From NCBI GenBank assembly GCA_001829005.1, contig MIAG01000006.1:1-59772 (forward strand): 59,772 nt of DNA, given 5' to 3'. The notes beneath the pieces are model-generated. The model ran no database searches. It was not told where the DNA came from and saw only the letters and a program-made list of their open reading frames with translations. This DNA comes from Sphingobacteriia bacterium RIFOXYC2_FULL_35_18. GTDB lineage: Bacteria > Bacteroidota > Bacteroidia > Chitinophagales > Chitinophagaceae. The position numbers were made by a program, and so were the translations under genes. Numbering within the stretch: position 1 is the first letter of the stretch; each line of letters begins with the position of its first letter. Positions 18,849 through 27,641 of the stretch are shown piece after piece.

Positions 18849-19555
18849 GCATTGATATCATAGTAGAAACAGCCGATTTTGTTGCAGTAAACAAACCTTC
18901 AGGCTTATTGAGTATTCCCGATAGAATGGGCGTAGAAAAGTCTTTAAAAGACCTATTAAAACAACGATACGGAAATATTTATACGGTCCATCGTTTAGAT
19001 AGAGATACCAGTGGCATTATCATTTTTGCCAAACACGAAGAATCACATAAAGCCCTCTCCCAACTTTTTGAAAGCAGGGAAATGGAAAAATTTTATCTGG
19101 GATTAGTGAATGGTCAAATGATGAACCCGAGTGGAAGCATTGATGCTGCTATTATGGAACATCCTGGGAAAACCACTAAAATGATGACTCATGTAAAAGG
19201 CAAACCATCTTTAACTGATTATGAAGTGGTAGAACAATTTAGGTTGTTTTCGTGGGTGCGTTTTCAAATACATACTGGAAGAACACACCAAATTAGGGTG
19301 CATATGCAGCATATTGGCCATAGCATTGTTTGCGATGAAATATATGGAGATGCCAAACCCATTTTGCTTTCTTCTATTAAAAAGAATTTCAAGTTGGCAA
19401 AAGTTGCAGAAGAAGAAAAACCAATTTTGTCAAGATTGGCTTTGCATTCTTTCCAATTGAATTTTACTTACAATGAAATTGCTTATCAATTAGAAGCACC
19501 ATTGCCAAAGGACTTGCGAGCTGTGTTGCAACAATTAAAAAAATGGAAGGGGTAA
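18845..19555 (+). CDS. Pseudouridine synthase, RluA family
   Basis: 236 aa with no S4 domain. The catalytic Asp is in VHRLDRDTSGIIIFAK, and the family signature GRTHQIRVHMQHIGHSIVCDEIYG is present. It converts uridine to pseudouridine in rRNA or tRNA; the site cannot be assigned (RluA, RluC, RluD and TruC-like enzymes share these motifs). Cotranscribed with, and overlapping by 4 nt, the RluB-type gene upstream. Confidence 0.88.
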   Translation: MSIDIIVETADFVAVNKPSGLLSIPDRMGVEKSLKDLLKQRYGNIYTVHRLDRDTSGIIIFAKHEESHKALSQLFESREMEKFYLGLVNGQMMNPSGSIDAAIMEHPGKTTKMMTHVKGKPSLTDYEVVEQFRLFSWVRFQIHTGRTHQIRVHMQHIGHSIVCDEIYGDAKPILLSSIKKNFKLAKVAEEEKPILSRLALHSFQLNFTYNEIAYQLEAPLPKDLRAVLQQLKKWKG

Positions 19556-19558
19556 ACG

Positions 19559-20830
19559 TTATTGTTTAAATACTTTGCCTCCTTTCATTACAAATTGTAC
19601 TCTGCTCATGCTGCTCACATCTTGTTGAGGATTACCGTCCACCGCAATAATATCGGCCATTTTGCCTTTTTCAATACTTCCAATGCTGTCGTCTCCTAAT
19701 AAGTCGGCAGCATTCACGGTTGCACATTTAATGGCTTCTAAAATAGGCATACCCACTTCGGTCATGTATTGAAATTCCATCCAATTTTTTCCATGTGCAT
19801 ATACGCCTGCGTCGGTACCAAATGCAATTTTTACCCCTTTCTTATAAGCTTTTGCAAAAGTGCCCTGAATAAAATTTCCAATCACTAAGGCTTTGGCTTT
19901 AACAATATCTGGATAATAGCCAGGTTTTTTTGCAGAGTCGGCGGTTGATTTACCAGCAACAATAGTAGGCACTAAATAAGTACCTTTTTCTTTCATTAAT
20001 TCCATTACTTCCTCAGACATATAACTACCATGTTCAATAGAATGAACCCCTCCTAAAACGGCTCTTTTCATACCTTCTGCACCATGCGCGTGTGCAGCAA
20101 CTTTAAATCCATAGTCATTGGCAGTTTGAACTATGGCTTTTATTTCTTCAATGCTAAACTGTGCACCACTGCCATCTTTGGCCATACTTAGTACACCGCC
20201 AGTTGCCGTAATTTTGATTAGGTCTGCTCCATCTTTATACCTTTGACGTACCGCTTTTGCCGCGTCTTCTTTACTGTTTACTACTCCTTCTCTTGGACCA
20301 GGATCACCCATTAAATCTTTTCTATAATTATTGGTGGGATCAGCATGCCCTCCAGTGGAAGCCAAGGATTTTCCGGCGGTATACACCCGAGGTCCAACAA
20401 CCCAACCTTTATTGATGGCATTTCTTAATGCAATATTTACATTGGTACCCCCTAAATCTCTTACTGCAGTAAATCCACTCATCAAAGTTTTTTCAGCAAA
20501 CATGACCGATTGAAACGCATAATCTGCGGGGTTAAAAGTAAATCCGTTTAAATAACTAGCTGGTCCAGTTTCAGATTCTAAATGCACATGCATATCAATT
20601 AAGCCTGGCATTACGGTTAGCTTCTTTAAATCTATCACTGTACTACCAGCTGTTGCAGCTGTATACCCTTTTTGAACTTCAACAATTTTATTCCCCTCTA
20701 CCACAATAGTCATTGCAGGTAGTTGAGTAGCATTTTTTACATCAATCAATTGACCACAATGAATCAATGTTCGTTGTGCCATTACAGCATTGCCGATTAA
20801 TAAAGCTGCAGCCAAAAAGTATTTACGCAT
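19559..20830 (-). CDS. Exported metal-dependent amidohydrolase
   Basis: 423 aa with a signal peptide (MRKYFLAAALLIGNAVMAQ). Amidohydrolase-superfamily metal ligands are visible: HVHLE after GLIDM, a Lys in the DLIKITATGGV strand, HAHGAEGMKRAV followed by HSIEHG, and FGTDAG near the end. The composite resembles imidazolonepropionase- and Xaa-Pro dipeptidase-like members of Bacteroidota. It probably hydrolyses amide bonds of small peptides or cyclic amides outside the cytoplasm; the substrate is unknown. It ends 3 nt from the convergent RluA-family gene. Confidence 0.82.
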   Translation of the reverse strand: MRKYFLAAALLIGNAVMAQRTLIHCGQLIDVKNATQLPAMTIVVEGNKIVEVQKGYTAATAGSTVIDLKKLTVMPGLIDMHVHLESETGPASYLNGFTFNPADYAFQSVMFAEKTLMSGFTAVRDLGGTNVNIALRNAINKGWVVGPRVYTAGKSLASTGGHADPTNNYRKDLMGDPGPREGVVNSKEDAAKAVRQRYKDGADLIKITATGGVLSMAKDGSGAQFSIEEIKAIVQTANDYGFKVAAHAHGAEGMKRAVLGGVHSIEHGSYMSEEVMELMKEKGTYLVPTIVAGKSTADSAKKPGYYPDIVKAKALVIGNFIQGTFAKAYKKGVKIAFGTDAGVYAHGKNWMEFQYMTEVGMPILEAIKCATVNAADLLGDDSIGSIEKGKMADIIAVDGNPQQDVSSMSRVQFVMKGGKVFKQ

Positions 20831-20868
20831 AAAAGGATTTTTAGGAAGTTAAGCATTCTATACTGAAC

Positions 20869-20894
20869 AAAAAAAAGCCCAGCATTTGCCGGGC
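20869..20894 (-). terminator. Intrinsic terminator of the peroxiredoxin gene
   Basis: GCCC (20877-20880) with GGGC (20891-20894), extended by GCA/TGC across one mismatch, forms a hairpin. On the minus strand it is followed by a run of eight T (A's at 20869-20876). It lies 19 nt after the peroxiredoxin stop. Confidence 0.8.
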
Positions 20895-20913
20895 ATAATC
20901 AACAACTAAAAAA

Positions 20914-21549
20914 TTATTTATTTGGTTGAGGAGTATAACGCAAATAGGGTTTTACCACTGTTACTCCTTTTGGAAAACGTTGAATAGCTTCAGCCGTGCT
21001 TACAGCTGGAACCACAATAACATCTTCTCCTTCTTTCCAATCTGCGGGCGTAGCAACACTAAATTTAGCAGTAAGTTGTAAAGAATCAATTACCCGCAAT
21101 ACTTCATTAAAATTTCTGCCGGTAGAAGCTGGATAAGTAATCATCAATTTCACTTTCTTATCTGGCCCAATGATAAATAATGAGCGGACCGTAAAAGTTT
21201 CTGAAGCATTTGGGTGAATCATATCATAGGCATGAGAAATGCTTCTGTCTTCGTCGGCAATTATTGGAAAATCAACCAGCGTATGTTGGGTTTCATTGAT
21301 ATCGCCAATCCAACCAGCATGTTTTTCTAAACTATCTACACTCAATGCCAAAACTTTTACATTTCGCTTTTCAAAAGCTTCTTTTAAAGCAGCAGTTCTG
21401 CCCAATTCGGTTGTACAAACGGGGGTATAATCGGCAGGATGTGAAAAAAGTACTCCCCAGCTATTGCCCAAGTATTCATAAAAATCAATTGGACCTACAC
21501 TTGTTTGTGCAGCAAAATTGGGGGCGATATCGCCAAGTCTTAAAGCCAT
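20914..21549 (-). CDS. 1-Cys peroxiredoxin (Prx6 type)
   Basis: 211 aa thiol peroxidase reducing hydrogen peroxide and organic peroxides. The peroxidatic Cys is C45 in HPADYTPVCTTELG, and no other Cys is present, so it is a true 1-Cys enzyme needing an external reductant. FTVRSLFIIGPDKKVKL and the long C-terminal extension (to TPQPNK) match the Prx6 group. A 7-1-7 palindrome 34 nt upstream may be an operator. A terminator follows the gene, so it is a single-gene unit. Confidence 0.92.
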   Translation of the reverse strand: MALRLGDIAPNFAAQTSVGPIDFYEYLGNSWGVLFSHPADYTPVCTTELGRTAALKEAFEKRNVKVLALSVDSLEKHAGWIGDINETQHTLVDFPIIADEDRSISHAYDMIHPNASETFTVRSLFIIGPDKKVKLMITYPASTGRNFNEVLRVIDSLQLTAKFSVATPADWKEGEDVIVVPAVSTAEAIQRFPKGVTVVKPYLRYTPQPNK

Positions 21550-21583
21550 AGTATTGAATTTAGAAAGCGAATATATGATATTC

Positions 21584-21598
21584 CTACTAATTTAGTAG
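21584..21598. promoter_or_regulatory. 7-1-7 palindrome upstream of the peroxiredoxin gene
   Basis: CTACTAA-T-TTAGTAG is a perfect 7-1-7 inverted repeat, the geometry of Fur/PerR family operators, though the bases differ from the Bacillus PerR box. It lies 34 nt upstream of the peroxiredoxin ATG. A weak -7-like box (TATATTCG, minus strand, 21568-21575) lies between them, so the palindrome would cover the -33 region. It could also be a weak dinB terminator, but no U run follows. Confidence 0.4.
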
Positions 21599-21607
21599 AC
21601 TAATAAA

Positions 21608-22789
21608 TTATCCTTTAGTTGGATTGTCTTTTTCAGGAGATTTTACTGTCCTGGCTTTTTGTAATGCAGTTTTGCCAAACTTATTTTTTACCGCATCAAT
21701 GGCTTTATAGAGATCATCCTTTTTGTCTGTTTCATCAAATAATGAACCTTGCAATTTGTGCGAAGTAAGTTCAGACAAACGAACGCCTAATAATCGAATG
21801 GGTTGACCTTTTTGGTAAAGTTTATGAAATAAATCAATGGCAACTGGTATCAATTCATCATCGCGTAACGTATAACTGATAGCGATTTGCTTTGAAGTAG
21901 TATCAAAATTGGGATAACGTATTTTAACTGCAATACACCCTGCCAACTTTCCATCTTGCCTTAATTCATACGCTACTTTTTCAGTCATTCTTACCAACTC
22001 ACTCAACAAAAATGCCACGTCGGTTTTGTTTTCTTCAAAAGTATTTTCTGTTGAAATTGACTTAGACTCATGATAAGGCTGCACAATTCCTTCATGAATA
22101 CCTTGCGATTTTTTCCAAAGATCTGCTCCTGATTTTCCCAATATTTTTTCTAAAAGGGTCATAGGCGTATTACTCAATTGTTGGATGGTATAAATACCCA
22201 TTTGATTGAGCTTACTGTGAAGCGATTCACCAACACCAGAAAATTTATTGACAGGCAATGGGGCTAAAAATTCTTTTTCCATTCCAGGCTGTACAAATAA
22301 AAAGCCGTTGGGCTTTGCTTCATCTGTTGCAATTTTAGCAACCATTTTATTACTTGCTAAACCAAATGAAATAGGCAATCCAGTGGTCTCCATAATTTCA
22401 TTTCTCAAATCAATGGTCCACTGGTATGGATCAAAAAATTTATCCATACCCGTTAGATCAATAAAGAATTCATCTATGGAAGCTTTCTCAAACAATGGTG
22501 CTTTAGCAGCGATAATTTCCGTAACCCATCTAGAGTACCTGCTGTATTCTCCACGTGTGCCTTTTACCAAAATAGCATGAGGACATAACTTCATGGCTGT
22601 TTTCATTGGCATGGCACTTCTTACACCATACTTACGTGCCTCGTAACTACAAGTAGTTACTACACCCCTATCAGCACTACCTCCTACTATCACTGCTTTC
22701 CCTTTTAAGCTAGGATTGTTCAACATTTCTACACTCACAAAAAAGGAGTCTAAATCTAAATGAGCAATATATCGTTGAGGGCCTTGCAT
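21608..22789 (-). CDS. dinB: DNA polymerase IV (Y family)
   Basis: Translesion DNA polymerase, 393 aa. Catalytic acidic residues are in HLDLDSFFVSVEM and SIDEFFIDLTG, and the thumb region has SFGLASNKMVAKIATDEAKP (in part: SNKMVAKIA). The fingers motif CSYEARKYGVRSAMP is typical. The little-finger domain ends near ELTSHKLQGSLF. The last 35 residues are a Lys-rich tail without an obvious beta-clamp motif, although QGSLF at about residue 350 is a plausible clamp-binding sequence. Confidence 0.93.
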   Translation of the reverse strand: MQGPQRYIAHLDLDSFFVSVEMLNNPSLKGKAVIVGGSADRGVVTTCSYEARKYGVRSAMPMKTAMKLCPHAILVKGTRGEYSRYSRWVTEIIAAKAPLFEKASIDEFFIDLTGMDKFFDPYQWTIDLRNEIMETTGLPISFGLASNKMVAKIATDEAKPNGFLFVQPGMEKEFLAPLPVNKFSGVGESLHSKLNQMGIYTIQQLSNTPMTLLEKILGKSGADLWKKSQGIHEGIVQPYHESKSISTENTFEENKTDVAFLLSELVRMTEKVAYELRQDGKLAGCIAVKIRYPNFDTTSKQIAISYTLRDDELIPVAIDLFHKLYQKGQPIRLLGVRLSELTSHKLQGSLFDETDKKDDLYKAIDAVKNKFGKTALQKARTVKSPEKDNPTKG

Positions 22790-22844
22790 AATATTGGTAG
22801 CAATATCACCTTTTTATGTGATGGACACATATTTTAAATCAAGC

Positions 22845-22852
22845 TATTTTTG
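22845..22852 (+). promoter_or_regulatory. -7 promoter element of the S41 protease gene
   Basis: TATTTTTG matches TAnnTTTG, 15 nt upstream of the ATG at 22868. No clear -33 box. Confidence 0.5.
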
Positions 22853-22867
22853 CACTAAATCATTAAA

Positions 22868-24298
22868 ATGAAAAAGGGAATTATTACAGCCTTCTTTTCT
22901 TGGTGCATGCTATTTGCAACAGCACAATCCTTTGTATTATATAAAGAAGCAACCACAAAAGAAAAAGCTCCCTTAACTATTTCAAAAACAGCGCTGATAA
23001 AAGATATTCAATTTTGGAAAACAACCTTAGAAGCATCGCATGTAAATATGTACCATGCCATAAGTAAAGAATCACTTAATCAATTAGAAAATAAATTACT
23101 CACGCAACTGCCCAAAGAAGTTTCCATAAACCAAGCAATCTTAGTTATAGGAAAGATGGCTGCTGCTTTAAATGAAGGTCATCTCGGTTTACCATCTGCA
23201 AAAATTTCAGATAGTTTATTTCAACAATCGCTGCGATTTCCATACTTAATAAAATCGTCTAATCAACTTGGATGGGAAATTGATTTGGATATAAGTAAAG
23301 AACAATATTTAAAAAAAGGAGGGACTATTTTATCTATCAATGGTAAAAATATAGCTGCGATTAATCAACTATACGGCAAGTATTTTGGCGGATTAGCTAG
23401 TTGGAAAAATCAGCAAGTTGCCACTTATATTAGAAAGCTTTTATTCTTACATGGAGTTAAAAGTCCCTATTATATTAGCGCTGTAAACGCAGAAGGAAAA
23501 AAGATTCAGTTTAAAGTAAAAGGGTACAATCAGCAACAAGCTGATAGCATCAATAAAGCAATGGCATCAATAAAAAGGACTCAAATAATCCCTTATAGTT
23601 TTGAACTATTACCAGACTCCATTGCCTATATCCGTTATAATAATATGACCAATGACCCCAGCAACCCATTTTCACAATTTTTAGCAGAGAGTTTTACTAA
23701 AATAAATGCAGCAAAAGCTAAAGGGCTAATTATTGATATTAGAGAAAACGGCGGAGGTAATTCTGCACTGGCCGAATTAATGATTCCCTATTTTAGTAAC
23801 AAACCGTATAGACTTACTGCGGGTATGAAATGGAAAGTAAGCGAACCATACAAACAATTTATGAAGGGAAGTCAAGGAGGAAAAGAAGAACCTGCTTTCT
23901 ATTTTACTATGCAAAATGGATCAGTCTATTTTTACGACAATAAAGACTTAAAAAAGCCATTAGAAAATTCACAAAGGTTTAAAGGGAAAACAGCTTTATT
24001 AATTGGCCCAAATACTTTCAGTAGCGCCAATATGTTTAGTGATGGAATTAAAACCTATCAGTTAGCCAAGGTATTTGGAACTCCAACTGCTGAACCAGGA
24101 AATGATTATGGAGAAATGTTCAACTTCATGTTACCCAATAGTCAAATCATAGCTAGAGGACCCAGTAAAATGTTTTTTAGAGCAGATGGAAATGAAAAGA
24201 ATAGCGACGCTATTTTACCTGATGTATTGGTACTTCCTACAAAAAATAAAGATGCAGTGTTAGAGAAAGCTAAAGAATGGATCAATTCAAAAGACTAG
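22868..24298 (+). CDS. Exported S41-family serine peptidase
   Basis: 476 aa with a signal peptide (MKKGIITAFFSWCMLFATAQ). The C-terminal half has the tail-specific protease core: GLIIDIRENGGGNSALAELM, followed by the nucleophile Ser in GPNTFSSANMFSDG and GTPTAEPGNDYGE. The middle (about residues 110-210) contains a region with GGTILSINGKNIAAIN, typical of the PDZ-like part. Likely periplasmic; the substrate is unknown. Convergent with rimM, 4 nt between stops. Confidence 0.85.
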   Translation: MKKGIITAFFSWCMLFATAQSFVLYKEATTKEKAPLTISKTALIKDIQFWKTTLEASHVNMYHAISKESLNQLENKLLTQLPKEVSINQAILVIGKMAAALNEGHLGLPSAKISDSLFQQSLRFPYLIKSSNQLGWEIDLDISKEQYLKKGGTILSINGKNIAAINQLYGKYFGGLASWKNQQVATYIRKLLFLHGVKSPYYISAVNAEGKKIQFKVKGYNQQQADSINKAMASIKRTQIIPYSFELLPDSIAYIRYNNMTNDPSNPFSQFLAESFTKINAAKAKGLIIDIRENGGGNSALAELMIPYFSNKPYRLTAGMKWKVSEPYKQFMKGSQGGKEEPAFYFTMQNGSVYFYDNKDLKKPLENSQRFKGKTALLIGPNTFSSANMFSDGIKTYQLAKVFGTPTAEPGNDYGEMFNFMLPNSQIIARGPSKMFFRADGNEKNSDAILPDVLVLPTKNKDAVLEKAKEWINSKD

Positions 24299-24302
24299 AC
24301 TT

Positions 24303-24827
24303 TTATAGCCCTCTATAAATATCTAGTAACCCATCTGGTAAGGTAACATATACTTTTTGTGCAACACGGTCTATTTTATCTAAGGTTTCTGCGTGCAAAG
24401 GGATCAAGGCTTCGTTTCCTTCTAAAGTAACTCGCAACAATACTTGATGCGGTTGTTCAATCACTTCTTCAATGGGGCCTAAATTCTCGTCTTCATCTGT
24501 TATTACTTCATAGCCCAATAAAGAAATAGGGGCATCTTTTCCTGCTAGTTTTCTAAAGTCGGCATCTAATAACCAAACAGGCTTTGCCGTAAATCTTGCA
24601 GCTGCCTCTTTACTATTGACTCCCTCTAATTTTATAAAAGTTTCTTCTTCGTCTTTTGCTTTCGCAGTTTCTACAAAATAAGGAATATAAGAGCCTTTAG
24701 TTTCCTCCACAAAAATGGCAGATGCTTCTTTTAAATTGGATTTTTTTCCTAATGAATGTTTTAGAATTAATTCACCCTTCACACCAAATACGGCTACTAA
24801 TTTTCCAATATGAATATATTCCTTCAT
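24303..24827 (-). CDS. rimM: 16S rRNA processing protein RimM
   Basis: Ribosome maturation factor binding ribosomal protein S19 and helping assemble the 30S head. 174 aa. The N-terminal domain has IGKLVAVFGVKGELILKH, and the C-terminal PRC-barrel has LLGYEVITDEDENLGPIEEVIEQPHQVLLRV (in part: LLGYEVITDED, PLHAETLDKID). It follows rpsP, the usual partner, across a hairpin terminator, suggesting attenuated cotranscription. Confidence 0.92.
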   Translation of the reverse strand: MKEYIHIGKLVAVFGVKGELILKHSLGKKSNLKEASAIFVEETKGSYIPYFVETAKAKDEEETFIKLEGVNSKEAAARFTAKPVWLLDADFRKLAGKDAPISLLGYEVITDEDENLGPIEEVIEQPHQVLLRVTLEGNEALIPLHAETLDKIDRVAQKVYVTLPDGLLDIYRGL

Positions 24828-24859
24828 GGGCGCAAGTTACAAAATGAATAGGGATAATG

Positions 24860-24884
24860 AAAAAGGGTCCAGCTAACTGGACCC
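24860..24884 (-). terminator. Hairpin terminator/attenuator between rpsP and rimM
   Basis: GGGTCCAG (24865-24872) and CTGGACCC (24877-24884) make a perfect 8-bp stem with a CTAA loop. On the minus strand it is followed by TTTTT. It lies 25 nt after the rpsP stop and before rimM, so part of rpsP transcription should stop here. Confidence 0.8.
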
Positions 24885-24909
24885 TCTAACAGATGTATGA
24901 ATTCTACAA

Positions 24910-25383
24910 TTAAGCTTCTGCAGGAGCTGATTCTTCAGCTGGGGCAGCAGACTCTTCTTGTTTTTCTTCTACTTTTTTAACTACAGGGACATAGGCTCTT
25001 TTAGCAACTTGCTTGCTCTTGTGTTCACTGTTTCTGCGAGTGATGTTTTCTTCATGACTTGCGTGCCATTCTTGGAACTTAGTCATTGCAGTTGCATCAT
25101 CAAACAATCCTAGTTTAACACCACGTAATAAGTGTTTTAGGTACAATACTCCTTTGAAAGAAAGGATTCTGCGCACAGTGTCTGTTGGCTGAGCACCTTT
25201 GTTAAGCCACTCTAAAGCTTTTTGACGATCTAATTGAATGCTTGCAGGAACTGTTAATGGATTGTAAGTTCCAATTTTTTGGATGAACTTACCATCTCTT
25301 GGTGCACGAGCATCGGCTACTACTATAAAGTAGAAAGGACGCTTCTTACTTCCGTGTCTTTGAAGTCTCATTTTTACTGCCAT
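24910..25383 (-). CDS. rpsP: 30S ribosomal protein S16
   Basis: Primary 16S-binding ribosomal protein. The start [31 protein letters not shown] (in part: [13 protein letters not shown]) gives 157 aa. An upstream in-frame start at 25446 would add 21 residues not found in the family and would remove the leader. The conserved core ends at about residue 85. The remaining Lys/Glu/Ala-rich tail (AEESAPAEA) is the long C-terminal extension common in Bacteroidota. Confidence 0.95.
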   Translation of the reverse strand: MAVKMRLQRHGSKKRPFYFIVVADARAPRDGKFIQKIGTYNPLTVPASIQLDRQKALEWLNKGAQPTDTVRRILSFKGVLYLKHLLRGVKLGLFDDATAMTKFQEWHASHEENITRRNSEHKSKQVAKRAYVPVVKKVEEKQEESAAPAEESAPAEA

Positions 25384-25423
25384 GTTAAATAGAAATTTAA
25401 AGGCGTTATTAAATAGGGTTAAT

Positions 25424-25451
25424 CCCAGTAGAAACCGGGAGCGCAAATCTA
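25424..25451 (-). promoter_or_regulatory. rpsP promoter and leader hairpin
   Basis: On the minus strand TAGATTTG (25444-25451) matches TAnnTTTG. Just downstream CCCGGT and ACTGGG (25424-25439) can pair with one wobble around a 4-nt loop, leaving about 40 nt to the ATG. The hairpin may stabilise the leader or serve in control of S16 synthesis; this is inference. Confidence 0.45.
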
Positions 25452-25477
25452 GTATATTCTAGATAATTTACCAAAGA

Positions 25478-26800
25478 TTAGCGTTTCATACCGGGGAAAC
25501 GGCCTCCCATTGGCATATTATTCATCATTTTCATCATTTGTTTCATCTGCTCAAACTGCTTCATAAAAGCATTCACTTCGGTTAAGTCTTTACCCGCCCC
25601 TTTGGCAATTCTAGCTCGTCTAGAAGGAGTCAGGCTATCGGGGTTGGCGCGCTCGTGCGGAGTCATTGAACTAATCATGGCTTCAATCCCCTTAAACGCA
25701 TCGTCTTTGATGTCTATATCTTTTACGGCTTTCCCTACACCTGGAATCATCCCCATCAGGTCTTTTAGGTTACCCATTTTCTTAATCTGTTGTAACTGGT
25801 CTAAGAAATCCTGAAAATCAAATTGATTTTTGCGAATTTTCTTTTCGAGTTTTTTTGCTTCTACTTCATCAAATTGGGCCTGTGCTTTTTCTACCAAAGT
25901 GGTAATATCACCCATTCCCAAAATTCGTTGTGCCATCCTTTCCGGATAAAACACATCCAACGTGTCCATTTTCTCTCCGCTGCTGACAAACTTAATAGGC
26001 TTGTCTACTGTGTACTTAATAGAAAGTGCAGCACCACCTCTGGTATCGCCGTCTAATTTGGTTAATACTACTCCGGTAAAATCTAGGCGATCATTGAATG
26101 CTTTAGCTGTATTGACCGCATCTTGACCGGTCATCGAGTCTACTACGAATAATATTTCGGAGGGATTAACAGCCGCCTTAATATTAGCCACTTCATTCAT
26201 CATTACCTCGTCTATGGCCAAACGACCGGCGGTATCTATGATGACTACATTTTTATTGGTTGCCTTGGCTTCTTTGATGGCATTTAATGCAATAGCTACT
26301 GCATCTTTATTTTCTCGCTCACTATAAACACTTACCCCAATTTGTTCTGCTAAAACCGTTAACTGATCAATAGCCGCAGGTCTATAAATATCTGCTGCAA
26401 CCACCAATGGACTCTTGCCCTTTTTGGTTTTTAAGTAGTTGGCCAATTTTCCAGTGAATGTGGTTTTACCACTACCCTGTAAGCCAGCAATTAAAATAAC
26501 TGCAGGCCTTCCTTCTGTTTCAAAAACCGCTTCTTGCCCACCCATTAATTCGGTTAGTTCATCTTGAACAATTTTCACCATTAACTGGCCTGGGCTAATT
26601 GCATTCAGCACTTTTGCACCAACTGCTTTGTCTTTTACTTTATCGGTAAATTCTTTGGCAATTTTAAAATTCACATCGGCGTCTAATAATGCCCTTCGGA
26701 TGTCTTTTACTGTATTGGCAATATTGAGTTCATTAATTCTTGCTTCCCCTTTGAGGTTCTTAAACGCTGACTCTAGTTTTTCTGATAAATTCTGAAACAT
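25478..26800 (-). CDS. ffh: Signal recognition particle protein Ffh
   Basis: SRP54-type GTPase that with 4.5S RNA delivers nascent membrane proteins to the translocon. 440 aa. The N domain runs to about residue 90. G-domain motifs are GLQGSGKTTFTGKLA, DIYRPAAIDQL, IIDTAGRLAID and TKLDGDTRGGAALS. The C-terminal M domain has the Met-rich RNA-binding segment ending in MKMMNNMPMGG. A minus-strand TATATTTG promoter box lies at 26829-26836. Confidence 0.97.
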   Translation of the reverse strand: MFQNLSEKLESAFKNLKGEARINELNIANTVKDIRRALLDADVNFKIAKEFTDKVKDKAVGAKVLNAISPGQLMVKIVQDELTELMGGQEAVFETEGRPAVILIAGLQGSGKTTFTGKLANYLKTKKGKSPLVVAADIYRPAAIDQLTVLAEQIGVSVYSERENKDAVAIALNAIKEAKATNKNVVIIDTAGRLAIDEVMMNEVANIKAAVNPSEILFVVDSMTGQDAVNTAKAFNDRLDFTGVVLTKLDGDTRGGAALSIKYTVDKPIKFVSSGEKMDTLDVFYPERMAQRILGMGDITTLVEKAQAQFDEVEAKKLEKKIRKNQFDFQDFLDQLQQIKKMGNLKDLMGMIPGVGKAVKDIDIKDDAFKGIEAMISSMTPHERANPDSLTPSRRARIAKGAGKDLTEVNAFMKQFEQMKQMMKMMNNMPMGGRFPGMKR

Positions 26801-26828
26801 GATTACCCACTTATTGATGAACGAGGTG

Positions 26829-26836
26829 CAAATATA
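26829..26836 (-). promoter_or_regulatory. -7 promoter element of ffh
   Basis: TATATTTG on the minus strand matches TAnnTTTG, 28 nt upstream of the ffh ATG. Confidence 0.5.
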
Positions 26837-26889
26837 CTAGCTTGGGGAATTTGCACGCATTCCTTATTTTTATATTATAAATTTTAACG

Positions 26890-27636
26890 ATGAGAATTTT
26901 TATAGTCTTATTCATTTTAGGGTTGTTCAGTACGCAAGCCCTTCAAGCACAAAGCCTTCAGGCACAACCCAAGAAGATGAGTTTAACAGAGAAATCGATC
27001 GTTAAAGACAGCAGCGGTATGATTTATCCTTATGCTATCTGGAGTAAGTTGATACAATCAGGTAATTATAGCCTTAAGCCTGTTTCATTCAATGACGACA
27101 ATGATCAATTTATTCTTTTCGAATTAACTGAAAAGGATAAGGAAGAAATGATTAAGCGTACCCCCAAACCCAAAGAGTCTACTTATTTTGTTACTGGCTC
27201 TCCTTTTGGAAAATTTAAAACCACAGATATCAATCGCAATAAATTGAACCTTCAGGAAATGAAAGGTAAGATTGTGGTATTTAATTTTTGGTTTATTAAC
27301 TGCCCGCCATGCAAGAAAGAAATTCCCGAATTAAATAGATTGGTTGATAAATACAAAGACAGAAACGATGTGGTTTTTATTGCGGTTGCTTTAGACGATA
27401 AATCAGATTTAAAAGATTTTTTAAAAACAACCCCATTCAATTACGCCATTGTAGATGCTGGCAGATGGATTGCAGCTGAAATTGGGATCAACACATTTCC
27501 TACCAACGTGGTTGTTGATCAAAATGGAATCGTACAGTTTCATGCAACGGGTTATAGTTTGTCTTTGCCTAATTGGATAGACAAGACGATTACTTCTTTA
27601 ATTGAAAAAGGGAGCACTTCAACTGTACCCAATTAG
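26890..27636 (+). CDS. Exported TlpA-like thioredoxin-fold protein
   Basis: 248 aa with a signal peptide (MRIFIVLFILGLFSTQALQAQ). The C-terminal domain (about residues 105-240) is a TlpA/ResA-like thioredoxin fold with the active-site motif in FNFWFINCPPCKKEIPELN (CPPC rather than CGPC) and the cis-Pro region NTFPTNVVVDQNG. It probably acts as a periplasmic thiol-disulfide reductase. The first 100 residues have no recognised domain. Convergent with the sigma factor gene, 5 nt apart. Confidence 0.85.
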   Translation: MRIFIVLFILGLFSTQALQAQSLQAQPKKMSLTEKSIVKDSSGMIYPYAIWSKLIQSGNYSLKPVSFNDDNDQFILFELTEKDKEEMIKRTPKPKESTYFVTGSPFGKFKTTDINRNKLNLQEMKGKIVVFNFWFINCPPCKKEIPELNRLVDKYKDRNDVVFIAVALDDKSDLKDFLKTTPFNYAIVDAGRWIAAEIGINTFPTNVVVDQNGIVQFHATGYSLSLPNWIDKTITSLIEKGSTSTVPN

Positions 27637-27641
27637 AAAAA

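Noticed and set aside
25384..25446. Longer S16 starting at 25446
   Set aside because: It would translate the leader hairpin; all S16 proteins begin near [11 protein letters not shown].
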